From positions 1 through 64,000 of the forward strand of contig SCMY01000002.1 in NCBI GenBank assembly GCA_005502805.1: DNA of 64,000 bases, in the 5' to 3' direction. The position numbers and the translations under genes were made by a program. Each line of letters opens with the position of its first letter. Positions within the stretch are counted from its first letter, which is position 1. Positions 1 through 7,970 of the stretch are shown here, piece by piece. The stretch comes from Rhizobiales bacterium 2SD (GTDB lineage Bacteria; Pseudomonadota; Alphaproteobacteria; Rhizobiales; Beijerinckiaceae). The notes beneath the pieces were generated by a model that worked only from the letters and a program-made list of their open reading frames with translations, was not told where the DNA came from and did no database searches.

Positions 1-178
1 GGGGTGCACCTGCGTTTTTAAGGGCCGGCCGCCGCTCGCCTGCCGATCGACAGGGGGCGGGGGGGTCGAGCCGCGGAGCGCCTGACCTGCCGACCCCCAA
101 GCGCACCCGGTATGGCTCACCAGAGCGCCACTGATTTTCCATCAGTTGCTCATTCGCCTGTTTCATCAGCGATATCAT
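1..178 (-). CDS. Possible partial ORF downstream of terminase small subunit
   Basis: An ATG at 178, four bases after the stop of the terminase small subunit gene, opens a frame with no stop for 59 codons up to the window edge. The start (MISLMKQANEQLMENQW) looks like a helical coding start, but the later part is rich in Pro, Arg and Gly and resembles translated GC-rich noncoding DNA. No family is recognised. It could be the next morphogenesis-module gene or a chance frame. Confidence 0.25.
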   Translation of the reverse strand, partial: MISLMKQANEQLMENQWRSGEPYRVRLGVGRSGAPRLDPPAPCRSAGERRPALKNAGAP

Positions 179-182
179 GCGC

Positions 183-830
183 TTAGCCCTCATCGTCCGA
201 CGCTTCGTCATCCGACGACGCCGACGCATCGCCGCTAAGTGCTTGATTTTGCTGGCTCGGCGTCACGTCGATGAAGTCCTCGGCGCTCAAGCCCTTCGAC
301 ATGCCGGGCGCCTGGTCGAATCGGCCGATGTTCAGCACCGGCGTGACCACGTCGCCCTTGCCGTCCTCGGGCGCGCGCTTCGCATGGATGTACGGGAGCG
401 CGGCCTCGGCCGCCGCCTTCTTGAGCTTGACCAGCTCGTTGACGTCGATGCCGACCTCGCGGCCCTTGGCGTCGTGCGCCAGACGCACCCCGGCAGCCCG
501 CATGGCCTCGACAGCCCGGCTCATCGCGATCGCCGTATCCTCGATCCGGCCCATGGCGAGCACCATCAGCCCTTCGAGCGGATCGCCGTAGCGGCTGACC
601 AGGTAGGCCGCGACCTGCTCGGTCCGCCGGTTGCGTGATCCGGGCGGCCGGCCGGCGCCGCGCGGCGCTGGCGGCGCGATCGGCAGCTGCGCGTCGAGCG
701 CGACGTCGTCGGCGCCGAAAAGCTCGGCCTGTGTGGCGTTCGACGCCCTCAGATCGGCCGCTTCGCGCGCCTTGGCGCCAGCATCGGTCGCGACCAGGGC
801 GGCCTTGATGCCGTCCTTCACGTCAGCCAT
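183..830 (-). CDS. Putative phage terminase small subunit
   Basis: 215 aa. The middle holds a basic GRPPGSRNRRTEQ segment followed by helices, a pattern common in small terminase subunits and related phage DNA-binding proteins of Rhizobiales. The C-terminus is acidic and Ser/Asp-rich. Small terminases recognise the packaging site and recruit the large ATPase/nuclease subunit. The gene is the last full one of the leftward operon and lies directly after a cluster of GGTAATG repeats, which would suit a cos/pac recognition site. The assignment rests on the basic motif and gene order; a generic DNA-binding phage protein is the alternative. Confidence 0.55.
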   Translation of the reverse strand: MADVKDGIKAALVATDAGAKAREAADLRASNATQAELFGADDVALDAQLPIAPPAPRGAGRPPGSRNRRTEQVAAYLVSRYGDPLEGLMVLAMGRIEDTAIAMSRAVEAMRAAGVRLAHDAKGREVGIDVNELVKLKKAAAEAALPYIHAKRAPEDGKGDVVTPVLNIGRFDQAPGMSKGLSAEDFIDVTPSQQNQALSGDASASSDDEASDDEG

Positions 831-1317
831 CGATAAACACCTGATATTTAATTGCTTTCGGCTGGATCGCGCGGCCGATCGGCAGGGCGCAGCGAGCGCA
901 GCCGGTAATGCCCGCCCGGCCGATGGCCTGCGGCATTACCGATCCATTACCCGAAAACCTTTGTCCAATCATAGACTTAACCCATCCGGTAATGAGTAAT
1001 GAGGTAATGATGAGATAGGCAACGCCCGCGCGCGCACGCGCGTATGCTTACGTGAGGCGATTTTTCATTACCGCATTACCATCGCTCTACTGCTTTGAAG
1101 ATAAATAGAAAAATCGGTAATGCCGGTCATTACCGCAGGCATTACCCATTACCGCCCCCCGGCCCACTCTCAACCGTACGGACCGCCGCGACCGATTAAG
1201 TGCGAGTGCCGCGAAGCGGCCGGACTGGCGGGCCGCGCGGCTAGCGCGGCTCTGCTTAGCCTCCATGGGTCCGGGGCCGGGAAAAGACGGACGCGGAGCG
1301 AGCGGGCGCGGGGTCAT
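831..1317. other. Gene-free control region with heptamer cluster
   Basis: This 487-bp gap between the terminase small subunit and the replication protein gene is the longest noncoding stretch of the element. It contains the GGTAATG/CATTACC cluster (904-1153), an alternating C/G tract around 1025-1045 and a locally AT-rich patch around 1091-1115. A frame at 1087-1317 reads as Arg-rich low-quality protein across the repeats and is not considered a gene. Confidence 0.6.
904..1153. repeat. Iteron-like cluster of GGTAATG heptamers
   Basis: GGTAATG occurs at 904, 988, 1003 and 1116. Its complement CATTACC occurs at 934, 945, 1066, 1074, 1128, 1140 and 1147. That is eleven exact copies plus one near copy (AGTAATG at 995) in 250 bp. 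Chance expectation for a 7-mer on both strands of 250 bp is about 0.03. Several copies are paired or abutting (988/995/1003, 1066/1074, 1140/1147). Such arrays are typical of binding sites for a replication initiator (iterons) or for terminase (cosB/pac). Confidence 0.85.
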
Positions 1318-3204
1318 CTATGCGGCGATCGGCTGCTCGGCCGGCGTGACGAGCGCGTCATAGGCGCCGAGGTCGACGAGCAGGCAGCGCTCATTGACGC
1401 GGTTGACCTTGACGTTCTGGCCGTTGCCCAGATGGCGGATGACGACGTGGTGCGGCGCCTGTTTCAAGGCGCCATGCCAGCCGCCCTCGCGCCACACCGT
1501 GTCCGCCATCAGCTTCAGCAGCAGCGGCCCCTTGGCGGGCACGCAGAGCACGAAGCCCTGCGCCGGGTATGGGTCGCCGCGCGCGTCCTTCAGCGACGTC
1601 CGATCCTTGAGGCCGAGGCCGGCGGCGGCGAGCCGCTCGCGCGCCCATTTCAGCTCGAGGCGGCCGTCCTCGAGCTCGGCAATGACGCCGCCGACGGTCA
1701 GCTTGTCGCCGCTCTTCCAGGCGTCGATCGGCGAGGCCAGGATGCGCTCCAGGCAGCCCTGCCAGTTGTCGATCTGCTCGCTGCGCTCGGCCGCCGTCGC
1801 CTCGCCGAGCATATGCGCCAGATATTGCGGCTCCTCGATCGGCAATCCGGCCTCGGCCAGCGCCTCCTTGCCGAGCAGCAGCTGGGCGACGGCGAACAGG
1901 GTGCCGAACACGTCGCGGGCGCCGCGGCCGTCCAGGCCGGCCTCCCGCAGGATCTTGGCCCAGAAGTCGAGCGTGTCGTCGAAGCGCGGCCAGGCGTCCA
2001 TCAGGGCGCGCAGGATCATGCGCCCGTCCGAATCGGCGTTGATGACGGGCGGGTCGCCGATCCGGCTGGCGTCGATCTTGCCCAGGTTCAGGATGGCGAA
2101 GCGGCTGCGGTCCTGCGGCTTCATCGGCGGCAGGTTGATGCCGGACATGAAGAAGGCGCTGCGCAGCGTGAATTCGACGCCGTTATGGTCCTGGCCGCCA
2201 CGGAACATGCGCCCGCCGGAGAACGAGACGCGCGCGATCTCGATCAGCTCCTTCGCCCGGCGATTATCCTCGCTCGCCTCGAACTCGTCGACCGCGACCG
2301 GCAGGCAGTCGCGTTTCATCCGCTGGTAGACGCCTGCGGCCGAGGTGTTGCCGGTGTCGTGCAGCGCGCTCGCCACCACGGCCTTGATCAGCCCCTGAAG
2401 CTCGGTCTTTCCGACGCTCTTGTCGCCCATCGCCGCCGTGTGCGGCCGGTATTTCAGCGCGCCGGAGAGGAACATGCAGCCGATCGCGCCGATCGCGATG
2501 ACCGGGTCGATCACCGGGCGCTCCCAGGTCCAGGTGTTGAGCGCCGCGAAGATAGATTGCGCCGGCGACGTCTCAGTGTCGACCGGCTGCTGCCAGGGCT
2601 CGATCACCGGCGGGCGCCGCGGATAGAAAATCCCGTCGATCTCGCTCGGCGGCGAGCTTTTCAGCTTGCCCTTCTCGACGATCCAGAGGCTCTCGCCGCT
2701 ATGCCAGATGAAGCGGCCGTGCTTATCCTGCCAGCCGCCACGGCCGCGGATATGCTCGCTGGGATCGAACAGGCCGCGCTTGGCGGCGGCCTTGACCAGG
2801 CAGGCCACGGCGTCGTCGACCTCGCAACCGTTGATCACGCTGGGCGCGGTCACCTTGCCCTGCTTGTCCGTCTTCGGGGCGGAAAAGCGCGGCCAGGCCC
2901 AATAGATGTAGTTCGGGGTCAGGGCGAAGAGGTTGACCAGGATCTTCTTGCCCCATTCCGAGCTGTCGACCGCGATCAGCTGGCCCATGCAGTCGATGAA
3001 GAACGAGGTCTTGTCCGCGACGCCGAGCGGGATCACCGGGCAGTTCGGCGGCAGTTTCTCATGCGGATAGCCCGGCCACTGGCCGGGCGCGATGCCGTCG
3101 CGCTCTTCCATCGGCTCGGGGTCGAACACCTCGGCCTGGCGCGCGAGCGAGGCCTTGGCGTCCGCCCATGCCGCGCGGACGCCCCTGATTTTCTGGTCGG
3201 CCAT
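1318..3204 (-). CDS. Phage replication protein with P-loop ATPase domain (helicase-like)
   Basis: 628 aa. A Walker A motif GDKSVGKT lies at about residues 260-267, a Walker B-like PVAVDEFE at about 302-308, and an Arg-containing QDRSRF segment further on could be an arginine finger. This is the order of a phage superfamily 3/AAA-like helicase or a DUF927-type replication protein. The N-terminal 200 residues match no domain I recognise. Its place downstream of a prim-pol gene and beside the heptamer cluster supports a role in unwinding the element's origin. The ribosome binding site is weak (GAAAG). A packaging or regulatory ATPase is less likely. Confidence 0.6.
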   Translation of the reverse strand: MADQKIRGVRAAWADAKASLARQAEVFDPEPMEERDGIAPGQWPGYPHEKLPPNCPVIPLGVADKTSFFIDCMGQLIAVDSSEWGKKILVNLFALTPNYIYWAWPRFSAPKTDKQGKVTAPSVINGCEVDDAVACLVKAAAKRGLFDPSEHIRGRGGWQDKHGRFIWHSGESLWIVEKGKLKSSPPSEIDGIFYPRRPPVIEPWQQPVDTETSPAQSIFAALNTWTWERPVIDPVIAIGAIGCMFLSGALKYRPHTAAMGDKSVGKTELQGLIKAVVASALHDTGNTSAAGVYQRMKRDCLPVAVDEFEASEDNRRAKELIEIARVSFSGGRMFRGGQDHNGVEFTLRSAFFMSGINLPPMKPQDRSRFAILNLGKIDASRIGDPPVINADSDGRMILRALMDAWPRFDDTLDFWAKILREAGLDGRGARDVFGTLFAVAQLLLGKEALAEAGLPIEEPQYLAHMLGEATAAERSEQIDNWQGCLERILASPIDAWKSGDKLTVGGVIAELEDGRLELKWARERLAAAGLGLKDRTSLKDARGDPYPAQGFVLCVPAKGPLLLKLMADTVWREGGWHGALKQAPHHVVIRHLGNGQNVKVNRVNERCLLVDLGAYDALVTPAEQPIAA

Positions 3205-3240
3205 TGAAGTCTTTCAGCTGCGAAGTCTTAGCGTACGCAA

Positions 3241-3591
3241 CTAGAACCGGATATCGTCGGAGATGTCGTTCAGTTCGCCGGGCACGCAAAGCCGCAAGCA
3301 TTGTTCAGGCAAGTCTTGCCCTTCGATCGTGCCACGCTCCGACCAGTAGACGTGGACGAGGCGAGCACATCTGAGCTCCTCGACAACCATTCGGTGGCCG
3401 CCGCTCTTCAGCTTGACGATGTCGCCGACAGCGAAAGGCCGCGGCTCGGCAGGCATGGTCCCGATCCTCGCGCGATCGGCCGCGGCCGAGATCTCGGCGA
3501 GCTCCTCATCGCTCCGCAGCATGTGCTCGAGGCCAAGGAAGCGCGCCTTGAGGCGCAACTGGCCGAGCGGTGTCTGTTCTCCGACTGCCAT
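3241..3591 (-). CDS. DUF2158-like small protein
   Basis: 116 aa. The C-terminal half reads FAVGDIVKLKSGGHRMVVEEL followed by VYWSERGTIEGQDLP. This matches the DUF2158 pattern, a small SH3-like beta-barrel with a conserved GD-V-LKSGG core found in many proteobacteria and phages; its function is unknown. The N-terminal 45 residues are helical and charged. The ATG directly follows the TAG of the upstream gene (TAGATG), so the two are probably translationally coupled. Its downstream neighbour is the P-loop replication protein. Confidence 0.55.
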   Translation of the reverse strand: MAVGEQTPLGQLRLKARFLGLEHMLRSDEELAEISAAADRARIGTMPAEPRPFAVGDIVKLKSGGHRMVVEELRCARLVHVYWSERGTIEGQDLPEQCLRLCVPGELNDISDDIRF

Positions 3592-3846
3592 CTAGCTCTC
3601 CATCCATTCATGCAGCTCGGCAATCGCCGTCTCGTCGAGCTCGGCGACCAGGTGCGTTTCCTCGGGCGGCAGTCCGTTGAGCTGGATCGTGCCGGTGGTG
3701 ATGCGGGCGCCGGCGTCCTCGAGGAGGAGGCGGACGGCGCGCAGCACCGCCGGCCTGCCCTGCACGCCATGGACATGAATCGTCAGCTCGCGCGGGTTGG
3801 GATGCGGCCGGACGTGCGGCCGCCGCCTCTTCTTTCGGGCTCCCAT
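3592..3846 (-). CDS. Hypothetical phage protein
   Basis: 84 aa. The N-terminus is very basic (ARKKRRRPHVRPH) and is followed by a compact alpha/beta region ending in acidic residues. No family is recognised. It abuts both neighbours: its ATG follows the upstream stop as TAGATG and its own stop precedes the next ATG in the same way. This argues it is a real cistron of the early operon. The basic tail suggests nucleic-acid binding, which is inference only. Confidence 0.55.
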   Translation of the reverse strand: MGARKKRRRPHVRPHPNPRELTIHVHGVQGRPAVLRAVRLLLEDAGARITTGTIQLNGLPPEETHLVAELDETAIAELHEWMES

Positions 3847-4086
3847 CTACTCGCCCTTCTCCACTGGGCTCGCGTCGATCAGCTCCTTAATCCGCTTGTC
3901 GAGCAGCCACGCAACGTCTTCGCCGTACCCTTGGCTTGGTTTCGGCAACAAGTGCAGTATCTGGCGGATGCTGTCGTAAGCATCGGCCTTCGGCTGCAGA
4001 TTTTCGATTTGCGCGCGCAAGCTTTTGATTTCGTGACTGGCGCGCTTCATCATCTGAATGGCTTCTTGATCGCTCATACCGGCCAT
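3847..4086 (-). CDS. Hypothetical coiled-coil phage protein
   Basis: 79 aa. Residues about 5-35 form a charged amphipathic helix likely to be a coiled coil (MKRASHEIKSLRAQIENLQ), followed by a second conserved-looking block (DSIRQILHLLPKPSQGYGED). Its composition is that of a normal soluble protein. The start could also be the ATG at 4077 (MSDQ). It lies 3 bp after the upstream gene in the tight leftward operon. Function unknown. Confidence 0.55.
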   Translation of the reverse strand: MAGMSDQEAIQMMKRASHEIKSLRAQIENLQPKADAYDSIRQILHLLPKPSQGYGEDVAWLLDKRIKELIDASPVEKGE

Positions 4087-4089
4087 GGC

Positions 4090-4647
4090 TCACTTGCCCT
4101 TCTTCTTGCCGGGCTTGGCCGCCGGTGCGCCGCCGCGGGGCGCGGGGGCAGCGCCCTTCGGGGCCAGTACGGCCTTCTGCAGCGGGCCCTTGAGCTTGCG
4201 CACGGCCGAGCGCCGGCCGGCGCCGGCGGCGCGCCTGGCCGGATCCGTGCCGGCCTTCGCGCTCTCCGCCAGGGCGAGCTCGGCCGCCTCGGCCGCGATG
4301 GCCTGGTCGGCGATCACCAGCGCCTTGGCGAAGATGGTGAAGGCCAGGCGCAGCGCCGGCGGCTGCTGCAGCCAGCCCTCGGCCGGGCCGAAATGCGCGC
4401 GCATCTCGCGGCCATGGCGATAGAGGGCCTCGGGCGGCACGGCCGGGCTCTTGCGCACCAGCGGCGCATAGGTCTGCAGGCAGACCGCGAAGGCGAAGTC
4501 CATTTCCGGCTTGAGCTCGCCGACCGGCAGACAGAGCACCGGCCAGAGCTCCGGCCGATAGTCCTCGCCGATATCGCTGGCGGCGCAGACGGCCGCCATA
4601 TAGGCGATCGCGACGCCGCGGTCCTGTTGCAGATACTCCGGGATCAT
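4090..4647 (-). CDS. Hypothetical phage protein with basic Ala/Pro/Lys tail
   Basis: 185 aa. The first 120 residues look globular and helical (MIPEYLQQDRGVAIAY...). The last 60 are low-complexity Ala/Pro/Lys/Arg ending in GKKKGK, a histone-like tail that could bind DNA non-specifically. AAGGA about 10 bases upstream can serve as ribosome binding site. The 48-bp gap to the preceding prim-pol gene is one of the few breaks in the operon. No family is recognised. Confidence 0.55.
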   Translation of the reverse strand: MIPEYLQQDRGVAIAYMAAVCAASDIGEDYRPELWPVLCLPVGELKPEMDFAFAVCLQTYAPLVRKSPAVPPEALYRHGREMRAHFGPAEGWLQQPPALRLAFTIFAKALVIADQAIAAEAAELALAESAKAGTDPARRAAGAGRRSAVRKLKGPLQKAVLAPKGAAPAPRGGAPAAKPGKKKGK

Positions 4648-4695
4648 CTTGCTTCATCCTTCATCGGGTGCGGAAAAACACGACGCAACAGGTGC

Positions 4696-5763
4696 TCAAC
4701 GCGGCTTGTTCAGTTGATCGGGCGAGAATGCTTCGCCGTCGCGGTCGAGGCCGGATTTGACAGTCGCGATGACTTCGCGATGCGTCGGCGCGTAGCCGGC
4801 AGGCAGGTTGTTGAAGAGCAGGTTCTCGGCTTCGCCCCGCGGCAGGTAGCCGCCGCGCACGAAGGCGGCGAGCCGGCAGGCCGCCCAGAACAGGCAGGCG
4901 TTGCGGTTGCCCTCGGCCGCCTGGCGGGCATGGGCCAGCGCCCCGCCGATCGTCTTCTCGATGTAACGGCGCACGCGCACGTCATCGATCGCCTTGCCGG
5001 AATAGCTGGCGGCCTGGCGCGCGGCCTTTGCCCTGTCGCGCCGATCGGCCTCGGAAATGAACTCGCGGGTGATGATGCCGCGCAGGCGCCGCGGCAGCGG
5101 CGGCAGGCGCTCGCCGGGCGGAAACACCCATTCATAGGCGGCGCCGTTCTCCATCAGCGACGGCGGCGCGATGACGTAACCGCCCTCCCCGCGCACATCG
5201 ATGTTGGCGAGCTCGTCGGGGCATTCGCCCGCCTCGAGGAAGGAGGAGAATAGGTTGGTCCGGTTGCCGACCTTGCCGTCGAAGGGCTGGCCGAGGCGCT
5301 CGAGGCCGCGGGCGATCGTCACCAGCAGCTCGTCATCCGGATAGGCGAAATAGAGGTGCAGCCCGCCCGACCAGGTCGCGGCTACCGCCGGCTCGAGCAC
5401 TTCGCCGGTATCCGGGTCGACCCATTCGAAGCCGCCGGTCCACTCCATCAGGATCCTGAGCATCGCCTCGGCCGAGGCGCTCTTGGGGTCGAGGTCGACG
5501 ACGACAGTTCGCGAGCGCAGGCCGGTCGGCAGGCCGACCAGGGCGCGCGGCCAGCGCTTCCACCAGCCGCGGATCGTCGCCTCCTCGGCCGAGGCGAGCC
5601 AATGCCCGCCATCGCGCAGACCGGGCTTCGACGCCTTCGGCAGCAGCGGCGACTTGGATCCGCGCGCCTTGTCGATCGACGGGTTGCAAGGGAAGACCGG
5701 CCAGCCGCGGAGGGCGGCATAGCCGAGGGCCTCCTGCATGGGCGAGGGCTGGCCGGCGAGCAT
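4696..5763 (-). CDS. Bifunctional DNA primase/polymerase (prim-pol)
   Basis: 355 aa. The N-terminal domain has the hallmarks of the prim-pol/archaeo-eukaryotic primase family: the WPVFPCNP start, an acidic metal-binding VVVDLDP motif (D90, D92) and SGGLHLYF (about 132-139). It would synthesise primers and short DNA for replication of the element. The C-terminal about 150 residues are helical and may carry the primase-linked PriCT-type module. No separate DNA polymerase gene is visible, so host polymerase is presumably used. The ATG lies 3 bp after the upstream stop. The active-site residues look intact. Confidence 0.85.
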   Translation of the reverse strand: MLAGQPSPMQEALGYAALRGWPVFPCNPSIDKARGSKSPLLPKASKPGLRDGGHWLASAEEATIRGWWKRWPRALVGLPTGLRSRTVVVDLDPKSASAEAMLRILMEWTGGFEWVDPDTGEVLEPAVAATWSGGLHLYFAYPDDELLVTIARGLERLGQPFDGKVGNRTNLFSSFLEAGECPDELANIDVRGEGGYVIAPPSLMENGAAYEWVFPPGERLPPLPRRLRGIITREFISEADRRDRAKAARQAASYSGKAIDDVRVRRYIEKTIGGALAHARQAAEGNRNACLFWAACRLAAFVRGGYLPRGEAENLLFNNLPAGYAPTHREVIATVKSGLDRDGEAFSPDQLNKPR

Positions 5764-5766
5764 GGA

Positions 5767-6528
5767 TCAGGCCGCCTCGCGCTCGCGGGCCGCGGCCTTG
5801 ATCGCCTCCATCCGTTCGACCACCAGCGCGGTTTCGACCGGCTCGGCCTGCTTGCCGATCGCGAGGAGCTCGCCCAGCACCCCGATGCCCCAGTCCGCAA
5901 GGTAGGACCGCTCCGCTTTCCAGGCGTCGGCGGCGTAGGCGGCGTAGGCGGCGTAGGCGTAGGCGGCGTAGGCGGCGGCGGCGTAGGCGGCGGCGGCGGC
6001 GGCGGCGTCGGCGGCGGCGGCGTAGGCGGCGGCGGCGGCGTAGGCGGCGTCGGCGGCGGCGGCGGCGGCGTCGGCGGCGTAGGCGGCGGCGGCGGCGGCG
6101 GTCTTGCAGGCCCGGTGGCATTCCTCCATCGTCTCGGCCCTGGCGCAGGCCTGCGCCAGCTCGTCCTTGCCGAGATTGCGCAGCATACGAGCAATCACGT
6201 TGTTGACCAACGACTTGACGAGATGTTCAGCCCTTTTTTTTTCGATCTCGGGGCTGTCCGCCGTGCCTGCCAGGCGCGTCACGAACGGCATCAGGCGCTG
6301 GCGGTCGGCGTAGCTCATGCGGTCGTTGAGACCGATCGCGAACTGCGAGATCACCCGGCTGAAGCACTCGGGCATGTCGGACGCGTGCGACACCTTGCGG
6401 TATTCGAAGCCGGCCGCGACCAGGGCGGCCTCGTTGACGCAGGTGCCGCCGGAGGGTCCGGGGAATTCATGGCTGCCGTTCTTCAGCTCCCAATGGCAGA
6501 GCGCGGTCAGCTGGTCGATGGTCTGCAT
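5767..6528 (-). CDS. Hypothetical protein with Ala/Tyr/Asp low-complexity helix
   Basis: 253 aa. The N-terminal about 60 residues (LKNGSHEFPGPSGGTCVNEA, then AALVAAGFEYRK) look like a conserved domain with a paired Cys. A helical middle region follows. Residues 144-202 contain only Ala, Tyr and Asp, and a normal globular tail (KAERSYLADWGIG) closes the protein. A good ribosome binding site (GGAGAAG) precedes the ATG. Because all repeat units are multiples of three, length changes by slippage would stay in frame. Proteins with AYAAYAADA tracts occur in other phages and bacteria, but I know of no function. Confidence 0.6.
   Translation of the reverse strand: MQTIDQLTALCHWELKNGSHEFPGPSGGTCVNEAALVAAGFEYRKVSHASDMPECFSRVISQFAIGLNDRMSYADRQRLMPFVTRLAGTADSPEIEKKRAEHLVKSLVNNVIARMLRNLGKDELAQACARAETMEECHRACKTAAAAAAYAADAAAAAADAAYAAAAAYAAAADAAAAAAAYAAAAYAAYAYAAYAAYAADAWKAERSYLADWGIGVLGELLAIGKQAEPVETALVVERMEAIKAAAREREAA
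5923..6099 (-). repeat. Coding triplet microsatellite (Ala/Tyr/Asp codons)
   Basis: About 177 bp made almost only of GCC, TAC and GAC codons, i.e. (GGC)n interspersed with GTA and GTC on the + strand. Every Ala codon is GCC, which points to expansion by replication slippage. Tyr and Asp fall mostly three residues apart or at multiples of three. The tract can be translated without stops in several frames, so it generates misleading open frames on both strands. Confidence 0.9.
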
Positions 6529-6571
6529 GGTCTTCTCCAGGTGAAAGCCGGGATCCGCCCGGCGGCGGTCG

Positions 6572-6844
6572 TCACGCCAGGCCGTTGTTCAGGTCCTGGC
6601 CGAAGGCCGCGAGCTCGGCCTGCAGCGCGTCCATCAGTGCGAGGTCCTGCGCCGTCGGCTCGTCGGTTTCGGTGTGCTCGAGGTTCGCCATCAGGAGGCG
6701 TGAGAACGCCTGGGCGCCGGCCATGAACATGCGCCGGATCTCGCGCTTCTGCGTCGCGCTCATGCCGGCGCGTGCGGCCGGGCTGTAGGCCTGGCGCATC
6801 AGGGATTCGAGCTCGCGCTCGAGGAGGCGGGGACGGTCGTTCAT
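6572..6844 (-). CDS. Hypothetical small phage protein
   Basis: 90 aa, starting MNDRPRLLERELESLM. It is helical and charged and contains a KREIRRMFMAGAQAF stretch. The chosen ATG at 6844 overlaps the upstream stop as ATGA, which is why a longer in-frame extension into the upstream gene is not accepted. No domain is recognised. Confidence 0.55.
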   Translation of the reverse strand: MNDRPRLLERELESLMRQAYSPAARAGMSATQKREIRRMFMAGAQAFSRLLMANLEHTETDEPTAQDLALMDALQAELAAFGQDLNNGLA

Positions 6845-7128
6845 GACGCGGCCGCCTCGTCGATCGCCGCGAGGATCTTGCGGCCGGATCCGGTGATGGT
6901 GCCCTTGCCGCGCGAGCCGGGCGTCACCGTGATCTCGATCGCCAGGCGGCGACCGGAGAGATTGGCGATCGTCGCAGCGCTGACCGGCCGGGCGCCGACC
7001 TGGTCGGCGAACCAGCCCTGCGGCGTCCGACGCAGCGTGCCGGCGGCCGCGGCGCGCAGCGCGATCACCTGGGCATCGGTCAGGCGCACCTCGCCATAGA
7101 GGCAAGGACGATTGTCGAGACGGGTCAT
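6841..7128 (-). CDS. Hypothetical small phage protein
   Basis: 95 aa, with a good ribosome binding site (GGGAG, 6 bases before ATG). The sequence LTDAQVIALRAAAAGTL, then QGWFADQVG and VSAATIANLSGRRL, resembles a small helix-turn-helix or winged-helix protein, with a possible recognition segment around residues 48-62. It overlaps the next gene by ATGA. A DNA-binding role is inference. Confidence 0.5.
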   Translation of the reverse strand: MTRLDNRPCLYGEVRLTDAQVIALRAAAAGTLRRTPQGWFADQVGARPVSAATIANLSGRRLAIEITVTPGSRGKGTITGSGRKILAAIDEAAAS

Positions 7129-7138
7129 GCTGCGCTCC

Positions 7139-7970
7139 CTAGTTGACGCTGTTGAGGTTGAGCCTGGTGCGCAGGCGCTCGACCAGGGCAGCGGCCGCGC
7201 TCTGGCCCTTCGGCCGCTCGCTGCGGGTCGCCTTGTCGAGCTCGCGGATCAGCACGACGCCGCCGATCGCCGCGACGAAGGCGCCGGGCTCGTGGCCGCG
7301 GATCAGCCAGAGCTGCGCCACAGTGGCGAGCGCCCGCACGATCGGGCCCGGGAGCCCCCCCCTGGACGGCGTTTCCGGTCTGCGTCACGCCCTTGAGACC
7401 GAGCACGACTGCGTCATGGCCGAACTCCTGCAGACAATCGCGCAGCGCGCCGATCGCCATGGTCTGGCCGGGCAGTTGCTTCAGCTCCGGGAGCGGATAG
7501 CGCAGCACCTGGACGCCGGCGGCCGAGGTCGCGTCCTCGATCGCCAGGGCGGCCTTGTCGCCGGCGGCGACGGCCGCCCGGTGCATCGCCAGGCTGTGCA
7601 CCCGGGTGACCGCGCCGTTGATCGCCGAGAAGGCCTGCGCCTGCTCGGAAACGTCGGCGAAGATGACATGGCAAGGCACGGCCGCATGGCCGCAGAGCGC
7701 CGCGGCCGTCGAGCGGTGCTGGCCATCGACGATGGCGTAGAGGCCGCCGGCGACCGGCGCGACGATCACCGGAGAGAAATATTTCCAGTGAAACCCGGCC
7801 GCGATCCGGCGGATATTGCCCTTGCCCTGCTTGGTGATCTCGCGCTGATAGCGCGGATCGACGCGCAGCTGCACGATCGGCAGCCACATCTGCTGCGGCG
7901 CCGGCCCGCACTCGTCGGGCGATCGCCGCGGCGTCTCCGGCGGGAACTCCTCGATCGAGATCTCCCTCAC
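7139..7970 (-). pseudogene. ParB-like protein gene interrupted by a +1 frameshift in a G8 run
   Basis: The gene starts at GTG 7970, overlapping the upstream stop as GTGA. It encodes about 200 residues with a ParB/sulfiredoxin-like fold: PIVQLRVDPRYQREI followed by the conserved IVDGQHRSTAAAL motif, in the place of the ParB GERR-type box. A run of eight G (C8 at 7355-7362 on the + strand) throws the frame into Arg/Ala-rich nonsense. Removing one G joins it to a clean tail (VRALATVAQLWLIRGHEPG ...) ending at 7139. The span of 832 nt is 3n+1, as expected for one inserted base. It may be a true pseudogene, a homopolymer sequencing error or a slippery site. Confidence 0.75.

Noticed and set aside
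1087..1317. 76-aa minus-strand frame starting right after the replication-gene stop (TAGATG)
   Set aside because: It runs through the heptamer array, is Arg/Pro-rich with no recognisable fold, and its TAGATG context alone is not enough.
1120..3207. 695-aa plus-strand open frame
   Set aside because: It is the complement of the P-loop replication gene; composition (Arg, Ala, Leu, Asp) is that of an antisense frame in GC-rich DNA.
5923..6099. CRISPR-like repeat array
   Set aside because: The repeat is a continuous in-frame triplet tract with no unique spacers; no CRISPR array or cas gene was seen in the window.
5356..6726. 456-aa plus-strand frame with Gly/Val repeats
   Set aside because: It arises from the triplet microsatellite read on the opposite strand; the minus-strand gene has a good start signal and normal flanking domains.
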